A stretch of 64,000 nt of DNA from Sophora flavescens (taxonomy: Eukaryota > Streptophyta > Magnoliopsida > Fabales > Fabaceae). The notes under the pieces are model-generated. The model saw only the letters and a list, made by a program, of their open reading frames with translations. It had not been told where the DNA came from and did no database searches. The translations under genes and the position numbers were made by a program. Positions 11,839 through 23,604 of this stretch are shown here, in pieces. The stretch lies in assembly GCA_030762895.1 (NCBI GenBank), contig CM061062.1, forward strand, positions 288,592,985-288,656,984, read 5' to 3'. Numbering within the stretch: position 1 is the stretch's first letter; the number at the start of each line of letters is the position of its first letter.

Positions 11839-12301
11839 TGTTGAGTAAGATGAGTTAAGGTTTGGAAGAATAAGGGAGATAGAGAGTTCGAAAGTTTCAG
11901 AGAGAGGTTGACAGGGATGAAGAGAAGCGAAAAGTTTTTCAGAGGGAAATAGGTTACTTTTAAAGGTTTCTGAAAAACAACAGTTCCCAAAAAAAATTGA
12001 CAAGACATGTCATTATGTGTAAAACGGTGTTGGTAAATTGGGACCGTAAAAAGTTAAGATGGGATTGATGGAGGTAGCCGACTCAGCAAGAAAAAAAAAA
12101 ACGTTTTTAAAAAAATATGTTCAAGGACAAATTAATACAAACAATAAATGTTTGCATAGACGAGTCCACACAAGACTAAGAGTGGACGTGTAACGACATA
12201 TGTAGTGGACGCATAGACTCCACGTGCTCTGGACGCCATGACTAGTGGACATGCAGAGAAAACATGCAATAGACAAACAAATTAACAACAAATATACTAA
12301 C

Positions 12302-13151
12302 TCAATCCACATACAACATTTTTAAATGCTTTCTTATAAAGATAAATCTGTCCTCAACAAGAGGTTTAGTGAAGATATCTGCCCATTGGTGGTCAGTATC
12401 TATAAATTGAACATCAAACACAGCTTTTTGCACATAATCCCTAATAAAATGATGTCTGATTTCTATATGCTTAGCTCTAGAATGCAATATTGGATTCTTA
12501 GATAAATTTATTGCAGCGGTATTATCACATATAAGTGGAATACTACTTACAAATACATTGTAGTCCTCCAATTGGTGTTTGATCCATAGAAGTTGTGAGC
12601 AGTAACTTGCAGCTAATATGTACTCTGCTTCTGTAGTTGATAGAGCAATGGTACTTTGCCTTTTGCTTGACCATGATACTAGGTTAGCTCCAATGAAGTA
12701 ACATCCTCCACTGGTGCTTTTTCTTTCAATTCTATCTCCAGCATAGTCAGCATCCCAGAAACAAACTAATATGTAATCTTCATCTTTCTTAAAGCATAGA
12801 CCAAGATTAGTAGTACCTCTTAAATATATAAATATTCTCTTAATTGCTGATAAGTGAGTTTCTCTAGGATCAGATTGAAATCTAGCACATAAGCATACAC
12901 TAAACATTAGATCAGGCCTAGAAGCAGTTTGATATAAGAGGGATCCAATCATACCTCTATATACCTTCTGATCTACCTTTGTCTCTTTATCATCTTTATT
13001 CAGGGTGGTTGTGGGGTGCATAGGAGTGTTCATAGGTTTACAATCATCCATCTTAAACTTTTTGAGTAATTTCTTTGCGTATTTAGTTTGATGGATGTAC
13101 ACCTCGTCCATAGACTGTTTAACTTGAAGTCCAAGGAAGAATTTGAGTTCT
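12302..13151 (-). pseudogene. Reverse transcriptase end and RNase H (copia pol, 3' part)
   Basis: The uninterrupted frame begins at the insertion point of the nested gypsy and contains the reverse transcriptase end (FFLGLQVKQ, SLLYQTASRPD) followed by RNase H with its three acidic positions: DADYAG, STTEAEY and CDNTAA. It ends with the ADIFTKPL motif typical of copia RNase H and a stop near 12302. This part is itself undamaged, but its upstream half lies 8.1 kb away beyond 21250. It is the best-preserved domain in the element. Confidence 0.85.
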
Positions 13152-13156
13152 CCCAT

Positions 13157-16100
13157 TGAGACACCCCGTTGTGCCCCATTGTATTATTACATTAAATCCT
13201 TAATTATTTATTTACTTAATCGCGCGCTTAACATTGAAAATACGTAAATCTTAAAACTTAATTAATAATTATATAACTTATGCAGATATAAAACACACCA
13301 AACTATTTTACATAAATACACACATGAGTATCCTTTATTTTACACAACACTGATTAGGGTATCATCTCAGTAGGATCCCACACAGGTACTTATTTAAAAC
13401 AAACTGCTTATAACTAACATAAAATAAAAACGTTTTATATGACTCACTGGCCCTAAACTTACTACATTATATTATTAGGATCAGTCGGTTGTTCTCCAGC
13501 GCCAGCTTCATACGGAATGTCATTCAACTCCTCCACCCCTCCGTCTCGTACAGGGTTCCATCCATCTCCTCCACAACATATTCGTCCATCTGATCTTCTA
13601 ACGTAACAAAGTAGACATACACAAAAATACAGAAATAGGGAGATAAGAAACAGTTCTATCATCATAAGTGGAAAAGATTCATAGAATATAATACAATAAT
13701 AGTCACAGACACGTATCACTCAAACTCAACAATCGTCCTCAATCACTATATCATCCTCTACCCTCCAACTCATGCAACTAGACCTTTATGCTGACGTGGC
13801 CACTGCAAATCCTGTCACACATTCCTCGGTAGGAATGTCAGTCAGTCGTCCAAGTGACACATTCCCAACGCCGGTGCACATTCACATCCATGGTGTACAT
13901 CCATGGTGAAAATGCTCATGCAAAGCAATGACACTATAGCTGCACAGTACCGCCGGTGCACACCCTGGTTCTCTCTCTCAACTCAGTCAAGGGTGCTCAT
14001 GCAAAGCAATGACACTATAGTTGCACAACTTAAATTCTAATTTGGAACGGTCCACAAGAACTTCGGACCTCGTGTATCTCAAATACACGGTTATGAACAA
14101 CAATGCAACATATGATTCTCACTGACTTTTATCAATAACAACCTAGTACCTCAAGCTTTTCCTCATAACCTCCACTTACATTCTATATCACATCACTTCT
14201 ATACAATAATAGCGAGGCACTTCTAATTCATATTCAAAACTCTCACCCAAACAAAATACCTCCGAGCAATATATATATCTTTCCTTAAGATCATCTAAGC
14301 ATAGTATTAAACCCAAGCAGATCATGCATAACACATTAATCAACATAATATTCAAATATCTCAATATCATATAAGGCAATTTATCACAACCAACTAAATA
14401 ACAAAGTCAGACTCTATCACGGCCTGGCCGTGATAGCCATCACGGCCGTGACAGACATCCCAAGCAAGAATTCTACAAAACAGAACATGTCACGGCCTGG
14501 CCATGACAACCATCACGACCGTGACAGACATCAAACATCATCACTATCATAATTATTCAAACACCGAAACAATACGTCACATGCAGATGGAGTACCTCAA
14601 CCAGCGTATCACAAACAGTCAAAAGTAAACAATTCAAACATCCTCAAATATGAATAATCAACCTAAGGCGATAAACCTACAATTCCCAAATCGTCATTGG
14701 TATTACGAAAAAGTTTCCAATACGATTTTGGTATTGTCGATTACTCGACCACTAGTAGGGTTTAGGTCGCCCTACACCATTATTATAAATTATATACTAC
14801 TTATCGGTTCCGACGATGGAATGGTTCTTTCTCCCACCTGAGTTTTCACCGGAAATACGTACACGACGATCCTCGTTATCCTGCCACGAGTTAAAACCAC
14901 CACCTTCATTCAAACAACATAACTATAATTAATCAACTAACAACCATCTAGGACACTTTAGGGCTAGGTTCGACCAAGACTTAGAAATAGGTTTAGGATT
15001 ATCTTCTTAATGTCATCTTTTGGATCCTAATTACTAGAGTCTTAACTATCATAGATTACTTATTACAAAACTAAAATTTGAAACAAAATCCTCTAACCTT
15101 TATGGTAAGGGTTTCGGCTTCAACCAATTATCTAGGTTAGGAAGTTGAAAATTTTATTAACTTAAGGATTAATGATCCATAAGTTACTTAAGCATGATTA
15201 CTCACTTAAACCAAGATTATGAACCAAGAAAATGAACTAAAACTCAACTAGTTCTAAGAACTAGGGTTTCGGCCAAGGGCTGAGTTTGGGGTTAGAAATC
15301 TCTAAAATTTCTAACTCTTGGATTTAATCAACATACAAAACCTAGAGTTGGATTCAAGTGTCACAAACAACTTTTGAATCACAAAACCATTAAGTGCTCA
15401 TTCCTAGGGTTTCGGTTTTGATGAGATCAAATAGGCTTAAGTTTGATTTTTGATCTTCTATATACTTGAAGACAAGAACTATCAAGATATAATCATGAAT
15501 TAAGACATGAAAATGAAACAAAACCTAAGAACACAACTTTACCCTAGGTTCGGCCATGACCAGAAATCAAGGAAAGAAATTTCTCATGATCTTATGCTTT
15601 TAGATGATTAAAATAGAGATGATTATAAGATCATAGCAATTGGTTTCATGTCAAAAGGATTTTTCTAGAATTAGTTATGAATTTTTGAATCTAGTTCCAT
15701 GAACTTTAAGGTAAATGATGTACATATGAATCTTAGACAAGAATCTACAAAAGTTGTGAAGAGAAATGATTTTAATGACAAGAGAAGAAGTTGCTACCTC
15801 TTGATGATTCAAGTAAAGCAAGATTTGGATGATGTTCTTCACAAATTTCTCATGGTGTTCTTGAGAAACTTAAGGAAGAAGATGAACATAGTTAGGGTTT
15901 AGAACAGTTTTAGTATTTTGGGTAGATCTCTAAGCATACTTATCCGTTTTGGATGATCTTTATGTCGTTGGAAAGAAGAGAGAAATATGAACAACTTTCA
16001 TGTTGAAAGTTGTTCGAGATTCAAAATATAAACTGGTCAGAATTGCTAGGCAAAATCGGACGAATTATGAACTCTTTGGAGAAAAGAACATGAAAATGGA

Positions 16101-16801
16101 AAAATGGCTTAATGAAGAAGACAACCTATTTAAAGGAAGAAGAAACCAAACTTAATGAAGAAGAAACCAATACTTGATGAAGAAGAAACCAATACTTGAT
16201 GAAGAATAATTGGGAGCCGTGGGTTTTGGGTAAGTTTTAGTCAACTTTTCCAATGGCATTTGCTTGCAATTGTCATATAAAGACAAGGGCAAAATGGTCA
16301 TTTCATAGGAAAAATTAACTTTGTCATAAATGTGCCATTATGGCCATTATGACTCAGATAAGCTCGTCATAAATACTCGGCAAGTCGGTCAATCCAACAT
16401 CTCTACTACGTTGCCGACTCCTCGATTCATCTGGCGCAAGCTTTTCCTAGAGATATCTCGACTTATACGCCCGCAACAAATATAATATTTTAATTTTTTT
16501 ACCAAAATTTTCAAAACTTCCAGTATCGTAGTAAATATGATAAAAACATTTTTCATCTCGTTCACGACTCAAAATTAGGTCTTCTGAGCAGTAAACTTTT
16601 ACTGTCAGTGAAAACACAGAAAACGGTAGACCGGCTTCCGTCTGAATTTTAAACCAAAAACTTCCCCGTAACCTTATAAAAATAAGTATAACAAGGAAAT
16701 GACCTTGGTTTATCCAAAATCATTTTCTAAGTCTCGGATAAAAATATATATTTATATATTTATTACCGATATTACAAAGCAGCGAAAATCGGGGTGTTAC
16801 A
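13157..16801 (-). repeat. Full-length 3.6-kb LTR (3' LTR of nested gypsy)
   Basis: Ends TGAGACACCCCG..CGGGGTGTTACA. On the minus strand a TATA-like TTTAAATAGG sits at about 16130. A 67-codon open stretch at 15699-15902, repeated exactly at 20147-20350, is LTR sequence and not a recognised gene. A dyad ACTGTCAGT is at 16601-16609, and two palindrome-rich units are at 14416-14525. Confidence 0.85.
14416..14525. repeat. Two hairpin-forming TCACGGCC units
   Basis: TCACGGCCTGGCCGTGA followed by CATCACGGCCGTGAC occurs at 14417-14452, and a decayed copy lies 73 bp downstream (14489-14525). Each half is an inverted repeat. The same motif builds the 62-bp array in the LTRs of the Athila-like element at 35967 and 42009, an otherwise different family. 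Confidence 0.8.
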
Positions 16802-18165
16802 TTACTACCCCTCTTTGAAAAAAATTCCGTCCTCGGAATTTCTTAACTCAACACTAGACATCATCTTGTAATCTTATCTTAATCTAAAGCTCCAACAATA
16901 TATTTCTCATCGCTGTTTTTCCCTTAGGTGACAGCGGTAACTTCATAACAAAATTCATTCTTATATCGTTCTATTTATCCTCAAAACAATCCATCACTAC
17001 ATTATATTCATTGTCCTTAACGTTTCACCTTGATCTATCATCCTTGAAGGACATAATTAAGACTTAATCATTTCATTCTTCTTACTACTGATCCACTAGA
17101 AAACTTTATTTCAACATCTAACTCCCGCAATTAACACCACAATCAATTCCAACATTTAACTTCTACAATTAACACCGAAATCAAACTACCCTAACTTCCT
17201 ACTTCATGTATCCAATCACAGTCTTAGTTCCTTAAAATGTATTTCACTATTCTCGATTATATCAAAATCACACCTTTCAAGTCTCCAAATAAACATCTCA
17301 ACATTACGTAAGATAAAATCAAAAGAACAACACCTGTTAGGATTATCTTACTTAACAAATTTGAATTTCTCTAGTAACCTCAATTTACATCGAAAATCAT
17401 CTTTTCTGCTCATATTCAACTTAAGTGAAATCTCATATTCAACTTAGGTGAAATTACTATATACACTTTCGTTTACTCTTCCGAAACTCATACAATCCAT
17501 CTTAACTACGATCATTAATCATTGCCCTAGATTCCATAATGATACTATGCCTCGATCAACATTTTATTTATAGTAATTGTCTTACTCACTGATACTGATC
17601 TTAATCTTACCAGTCATATCTATATCTCAAAACTCCCATCACTTCCTATTTATCCTACTATAGGGAAACAATACTTAGGTATTATACCTAGATTATATGT
17701 TGCTCAATCAAGTCTTAATTGTAATCCATAACCATCAGAGCTTCAAGTGAAATCCTAACTCACCATTTAAACAAGAACAACATATCATTATAACCATTAT
17801 CTAAAAAATAAAAGGCTACAAAGCTTCAACCAAATGAATCCTATACTAGATAAGCTCCAAACTAATTCGTTATCTCTTTATTATTTTCAAAGACTACCCA
17901 TACTATCCAAATATATCAAGCACTTAAGATAAAGTTCCCTTAATACCAATTATCCCACAACAATCTATACTTTCACTATACTTGATTTTAAACAAGCATG
18001 AAAACCACAACCGACTAACTAAAAAAAAAACTTGCGGATTTCCGCTACCATCTTCAGACTTTCCCACCAAGAGCACGATTTCCACTTCCATAAGATCATC
18101 GACAAGTGTTTACAATAAATGTCATATTATTAACAACTATATGACACTGATGTCAAACACATACC
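16802..18165 (-). other. Degenerate internal region of nested gypsy
   Basis: This 1.36 kb between gag and the 3' LTR has no open frame of note. Next to the LTR the minus strand reads a gypsy-like polyprotein end (RNSEDGIFFKEG in one frame) and a PPT, CAAAGAGGGGTAGTAA. I could not recognise protease, reverse transcriptase or integrase, which normally need about 3.5 kb. Confidence 0.55.
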
Positions 18166-19195
18166 TTAAATGAAATCTGCAAAGTGAGAAGGTTCAACTC
18201 CCCTCACTGTAAACACTCTCCCAGTGACCCACTGTCCGCAATCTCTAGCTATATGACCAGGTTTTCCACAGTGGAAACAACTAGGGTTCTCCTTGCAATT
18301 TCTAACATGATGAGGTCCTCCGCATCTGAAGCAAGCTAAGCTCTTATGCAGCTGCTGATCTGCTCCTGGATCTCTTCTCCTAGCTTCACCTCCATAATTT
18401 CCAGCTCCTTTACCAGCAGCTACAGTCTGATGCCTATTTCTCTGTCTACACTTACGAGCATAATGACCTGGTTTACCACAATGGAAACAACTAGGTTTTT
18501 CCGTGCAATCTTTAAAATGATGCGATCCTCTGCATCCGAAGCAAGCATAGACTTGTTGTTGTTGATCCGATCTAACCACTAGTGTTGGTGCAGCTGTCTG
18601 CACTGGTTTAGTATATGGTCCCCATCTCCTTTGAGAACCACTCTCTACCCTCCTTGGAGAACTTGATCGATTAGGGCCTCCACTTCTTGGTTGTTTCATC
18701 TCAGCATTTTGCCTCTGGTCTATGATGTCTATAGCACTGCAACTATCAACCAACTCCGGAAAACACTAAATATCTAAATACACTACAGCTCTTCGCAGCT
18801 CATGTCGCAATCCTTCTTCAAACCTTCTACACCGCCAATCCTCATCTGGGAATCTCTGATAGAATTCTGAAAACTTAATCAGAGCCTCAAAGCGTGATAC
18901 ATAATCGCCTACAGTCATGTTTCCTTGTCGGAGACTAGTAAACTTCCTCTCCTTCGCACGTCGGACTACATTCGGAAAATAATTCTCGAAGAAGCATTCA
19001 GTAAACAACTTCCAGCAGATAATCCTACCCTCTAACTCCAGTAATCTTATCTTACCTCTCCACCCAGACTCTGCTTCTCCAGTTAGCATGTATGCAGCAT
19101 AAGTCACTTTCCTCCCCTCCATGCAGCGCATGATGTCAAATATCTTCTCTATCTCTTGTACCCACCATTCTGCCTTCTTTGGGTCATAGTCCCCT
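18166..19195 (-). pseudogene. Gag with four CCHC-type zinc knuckles
   Basis: The frame enters directly from the truncated LTR at about 19195 and shows the retrotransposon gag domain (WWVQEIEKIFD, MLTGEAESGW, LRQGNMTVGDYVSRFEAL). A single in-frame TAG at 18763-18765 interrupts it. The C-terminal half has four zinc knuckles in two pairs: CFGCRGSHHFKDC and CFHCGKPGHYARKC, then CFRCGGPHHVRNC and CFHCGKPGHIARDC. The first of each pair has one residue less before His than the canonical CX2CX4HX4C; the second is canonical. Plant gypsy Gag more often has one or two knuckles. It would bind RNA in the particle. The N-terminus is missing. Confidence 0.8.
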
Positions 19196-19202
19196 CAGAA
19201 TG

Positions 19203-21249
19203 GTAGGGTTTAGGTCGCCCTACACCATTATTATAAATTATATACTACTTATCGGTTCCGACGATGGAATGGTTCTTTCTCCCACCTGAGTTTTCACCGG
19301 AAATACGTACACGACGATCCTCGTTATCCCGCCACGAGTTAACACCACCACCTTCATTCAAACAACATAACTATAATTAATCAACTAACAACCATCTAGG
19401 ACACTTTAGGGCTAGGTTCGACCAAGACTTAGAAATAGGTTTAGGATTATCTTCTTAATGTCATCTTTTGGATCCTAATTACTAGAGTCTTAACTATCAT
19501 AGATTACTTATTACAAAACTAAAATTTGAAACAAAATCCTCTAACCTTTATGGTTAGGGTTTCGGCTTCAACCAATTATCTAGGTTAGGAAGTTGAAAAT
19601 TTTATTAACTTAAGGATTAATGATCCATAAGTTACTTAAGCATGATTACTCACTTAAACCAAGATTATGAACCAAGAACATGAACTAAAACTCAACTAGT
19701 TCTAAGAACTAGGGTTTCGGCCAAGGACTGAGTTTGGGGTTAGAAATATCTAAAATTTCTAACTCTTGGATTTAATCAACATACAAAACCTAGAGTTGGA
19801 TTCAAGTGTCACAAACAACTTTTGATTCACAAAACCATTAAGTGCTCATTCCTAGGGTTTCGGTTTTGATGAGATCAAATAGGCTTAAGTTTGATTTTTG
19901 ATCTTCTATATACTTGAATACAAGAACTATCAAGATATAATCATGAAGTAAGACATGAAAATGAAACAAAACCTAAGAACACAACTTTACCCTAGGTTCG
20001 GCCATGACCAGAAATCAAGGAAAGAAATTTCTCATGATCTTATGATTTTAGATGGTTAAAATAGAGATGATTATAAGATCATAGCAATTGGTTTCATGTC
20101 AAAAGGAGTTTTCTAGAATTAGTTATGAATTTTTGAATCTAGTTCCATGAACTTTAAGGTAAATGATGTACATATGAATCTTAGACAAGAATCTACAAAA
20201 GTTGTGAAGAGAAATGATTTTAATGACAAGAGAAGAAGTTGCTACCTCTTGATGATTCAAGTAAAGCAAGATTTGGATGATGTTCTTCACAAATTTCTCA
20301 TGGTGTTCTTGAGAAACTTAAGGAAGAAGATGAACATAGTTAGGGTTTAGAACAGTTTTAGTATTTTGGGTAGATCTCTAAGCATACTTATCCGTTTTGG
20401 ATGATCTTTATGTCGTTGGAAAGAAGAGAGAAATATGAACAACTTTCATGTTGAAAGTTGTTCGAGATTCAAAATATAAACTGGTCAGAATTGCTAGGCA
20501 AAATCGGACGAATTATGAACTCTTTGGAGAAAAGAACATGAAAATGGAAAAATGGCTTAATGAAGAAGACAACCTATTTAAAGGAAGAAGAAACCAAACT
20601 TAATGAAGAAGAAACCAATACTTGATGAAGAAGAAACCAATACTTGATGAAGAATAATTGGGAGCCGTGGGTTTTGGGTAAGTTTTAGTCAACTTTTCCA
20701 ATGGCATTTGCTTGCAATTGTCATATAAAGACAAGGGCAAAATGGTCATTTCATAGGAAAAATTAACTTTGTCATAAATGTGCCATTATGGCCATTATGA
20801 CTCAGATAAGCTCGTCATAAATACTCGGCAAGTCGGTCAATCCAACATCTCTGCTACGTTGCCGACTCCTCGATTCATCTGGCGCAAGCTTTTCCTAGAG
20901 ATATCTCGACTTATACGCCCGCAACAAATATAATATTTTAATTTTTTTACCAAAATTTTCAAAACTTCCAGTATCGTAGTAAATACGATAAAAACATTTT
21001 TCATCTCGTTCACGACTCAAAATTAGGTCTTCTGAGCAGTAAACTTTTACTGTCAGTGAAAACACAGAAAATGGTAGACCGGCTTTCGTCTGAATTTTCA
21101 ACCAAAAACTTCCCCGTAACCTTATAAAAATAAGTATAACAAGGAAATGACCTTGGTTTATCCAAAATCATTTTCTAAGTCTCGGATAAAAATATATATT
21201 TATATATTTATTACCGATATTACAAAGCAGCGAAAACCGGGGTGTTACA
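19203..21249 (-). repeat. Truncated 5' LTR of nested gypsy
   Basis: Matches 14755-16801 at equal length (2,047 bp). The missing 1.6 kb includes the end next to the PBS; the PBS and gag start are also gone, so the LTR is fused straight to gag at 19196-19203. The dyad is at 21049-21057. Confidence 0.85.
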
Positions 21250-21254
21250 CCCAT

Positions 21255-23117
21255 CATGCTCATTTCAAACTCTTTCTGCATTAACTTAGAAAATTCCTTG
21301 CATAGAGATTCATTAGTAGCACCGAAAATGATATCATCAACATAAATCTGTGCTATAATGAAATCTTACTTAATAGATTTTCTAAATAAAGTTGTGTCTA
21401 CTTTTCCTCTGGTAAAACCACTTTCCATTAGAAACGAACTTAACCTATCGTACCAAGCTTTAGGAGCTTGTTTAAGTCCATACAGTGTTTTCTTAAGCTT
21501 ATAAACATGTTCAGGGTGATTTGTACTTTCAAAGCCAGGAGGTTGCATGACATACACTTCTTCATTAATAAAGCCATTTAAAAAGGCACTTTTAACATCC
21601 ATTTGAAAAAGCATAATTCTATAATGTGCAGCAAATGATATTAAAATTCTAATAGCTTCTAGCCTAGCAACTGGTGCAAAAGTTTCATTGTAGTCTATAC
21701 CTTCTTCTTGTGAATATCCTTGAGCAACAAGTCTAGCCTTGTTTCTTACAACCTTACCATTTTCATCAAGCTTGTTTCTGTACACCCATTTTGTTCCAAT
21801 AACTGATTTATCCTTAGGTAGGGGTATAAGAGTCCGAACCTCACTTCTTTCAAACCGGTCCAGTTCTTCTTGCATTGCCAAGATCCAGTCATTGTCCAAC
21901 AGAGCCTCATCTACTGACTTTGGTTCCAATTCAGAGACAAGTGTCGAATCATCTTGTTCACTAAAAGTTGACCTGGTTCTCAGTCTATCATTAGGATCTC
22001 CAATGATTTGATCTTGTGGATGATAGTTCTTGAAGTACCAAGATCTTTGAATTTCTTGTTGAGAAGTTGATGTTTCTGGTTGTTGTTGAGGAGAATCATC
22101 TATTTGATCATCAGTCTTTATTTCTGTTTTGTCTCCTGAAATATTGAGATCAAGATCTGCAAAGACTTCATCCAACTCTGATAATTTCTTATCAGTCTGT
22201 TTGTCATCAAATCTAACATGTATAGACTCTTCTACTATTAAGGTTCTTGAATTATAGACTCTAAATCCCTTTGAGGATTCTGAAAATCCTAGTAGAATTC
22301 CATTATCTACCTTAGCATCAAAGTTACCAAGTTGATCTTTCGTATTCAAAATGTAACATTTACATCCAAAAGGATGAATGTATGAAATGTTGGGTTTTCT
22401 ACCTTTCCACAATTCATAAGGAGTCTTATTAAGAATAGGTCTAATGTATATTCTGTTCTGAATGTAGCAGGCAGTGTTCACAGCTTCATCCCAGAAGTGC
22501 TTAGGGATAAAATTGTCATTGAGCATAGTCCTAGCCATCTCTTGAAGAGATTCGTTCTTTCTCTCTACCACACCATTTTGCTGTGGTGTTCTTGATATTG
22601 AGAAGTTGTGTTGAATACCACATTCTTCACAAGACTCATGGAATAGCTCATTGACAAATTCTTCCCCATGATGACTTCTAATTGAAGTTATACCCGTGCC
22701 TTTTTCATTCTGTACACGTTTGCAAAATACAGAAAAGACCTTGAATGACTCATCTTTGTGAGCAAGGAACATAACCCATGTCCATATAGTATAGTCATCT
22801 ACTATGACAAGACCATATTTCTTACCATTGACAGAGGCAATCCTTGTTGGACGAAAGAGATCAAGGTGCACCAATTCTAGTGGTCTGTTGGTACTAACAA
22901 CATTCTTAGATTCAAATGAACCTTTGACTTTTTTTCCCTTCTGACATGCATCACAAAGAGCATCAGATTTGAAACTAAGGTTTGGTAGACCTCTTACAAG
23001 GTTATGCTTTTTCAACTTTGAGATTAATCTCAAACTTGCATGGCCCAACCTTTTGTGCCAAATCCATCGCTTATCCTCAATGGACACTAGACATGAGACA
23101 CTTTGATTTGAGAGGTC
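21255..23117 (-). pseudogene. Integrase and reverse transcriptase (copia pol, 5' part)
   Basis: Reading from 23117, after a TAG near 23115, there is a GAG-pre-integrase zinc region (HKRLGHAS, CDACQKGK), then the integrase core. The first Asp is in HLDLF, but the segment normally RSDHGGEF reads RSHHGEEF here, so the second catalytic Asp is His. The Glu is present in NGVVERKNES. The reverse transcriptase follows (WVYRNKLDENG, RLVAQGYSQ, MDVKSAFLNG, KKTLYGLKQAP). A TAA near 21363 precedes the catalytic YVDDIIFGA, which lies just before the gypsy insertion at 21250. It is inactive as integrase on sequence grounds. Confidence 0.85.
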
Positions 23118-23489
23118 CTATAAGTCAATCTTATACAGTTTGTTTTGCCTCTGGGCAGTGAATAGGAGTGCTCCATCAGCTTTCTTGACAGTACACATAT
23201 TCTTATCAAATGAAACAACAAACCCACTATCACATAATTGACTAATGCTAAGCAGATTGTGTTTAAGACCAATTAGTAACAAAACATTATCAATGGAGGG
23301 AAAATGATGTTTACCAAGTTTTCCTATACCAATGATCTTCCCTTTTTGGTTTCCTCCAAAAGTGACCCAGCCACCATCTTTGGGTCTAAGGTCTTGGAAC
23401 ATACACCTTTCTCCTGTCATGTGTCGTGAGCACCCACTGTCCAAGTACCAGGACTTCTGTTTTTTTCCTGTTGTTAAGCAGATCTGCAA
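23118..23489 (-). pseudogene. Aspartic protease (copia pol)
   Basis: Contains WYLDSGCSRHMTG, the copia retropepsin active site (DSG), and KHNLLSISQLCDSG, the usual end of the domain. The frame is open for 123 codons. Upstream the link to gag is broken by a frameshift near 23600, and downstream a TAG separates it from integrase. It would process the copia polyprotein. Confidence 0.85.
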
Positions 23490-23604
23490 CAGGGATTATC
23501 TTATCTTTAGGTACCCAAATTGGCATGGGTCCTTCTTGTTAGTGATCATAGGTCGTGAATGCTTTGCATGCTTGTTATGTATGCATCTAGATGACACATG
23601 CTCA

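Larger units (their letters stand above)
13157..21249 (-). mobile_element. Nested Ty3/gypsy element with long LTRs, pol-less
   Basis: An 8,093-bp insertion is flanked by the exact 5-bp duplication CCCAT (13152-13156 and 21250-21254), inside the copia reverse transcriptase. Its ends are TGAGACACCCC and GGGGTGTTACA. The left LTR is full (13157-16801); the right LTR (19203-21249) is missing the part nearest gag. Only gag is recognisable internally. Over the 2,047 bp the LTRs share, I count about 18 differences by eye and no net length difference. This is the lowest divergence of any LTR pair here, so it is probably the youngest large insertion. Confidence 0.9.

Noticed and set aside
15699..15902. 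Identical 67-codon open frames at 15699-15902 and 20147-20350
   Set aside because: They are the same position in the two LTRs of one element. Identity reflects recent insertion, and there is no recognisable domain.
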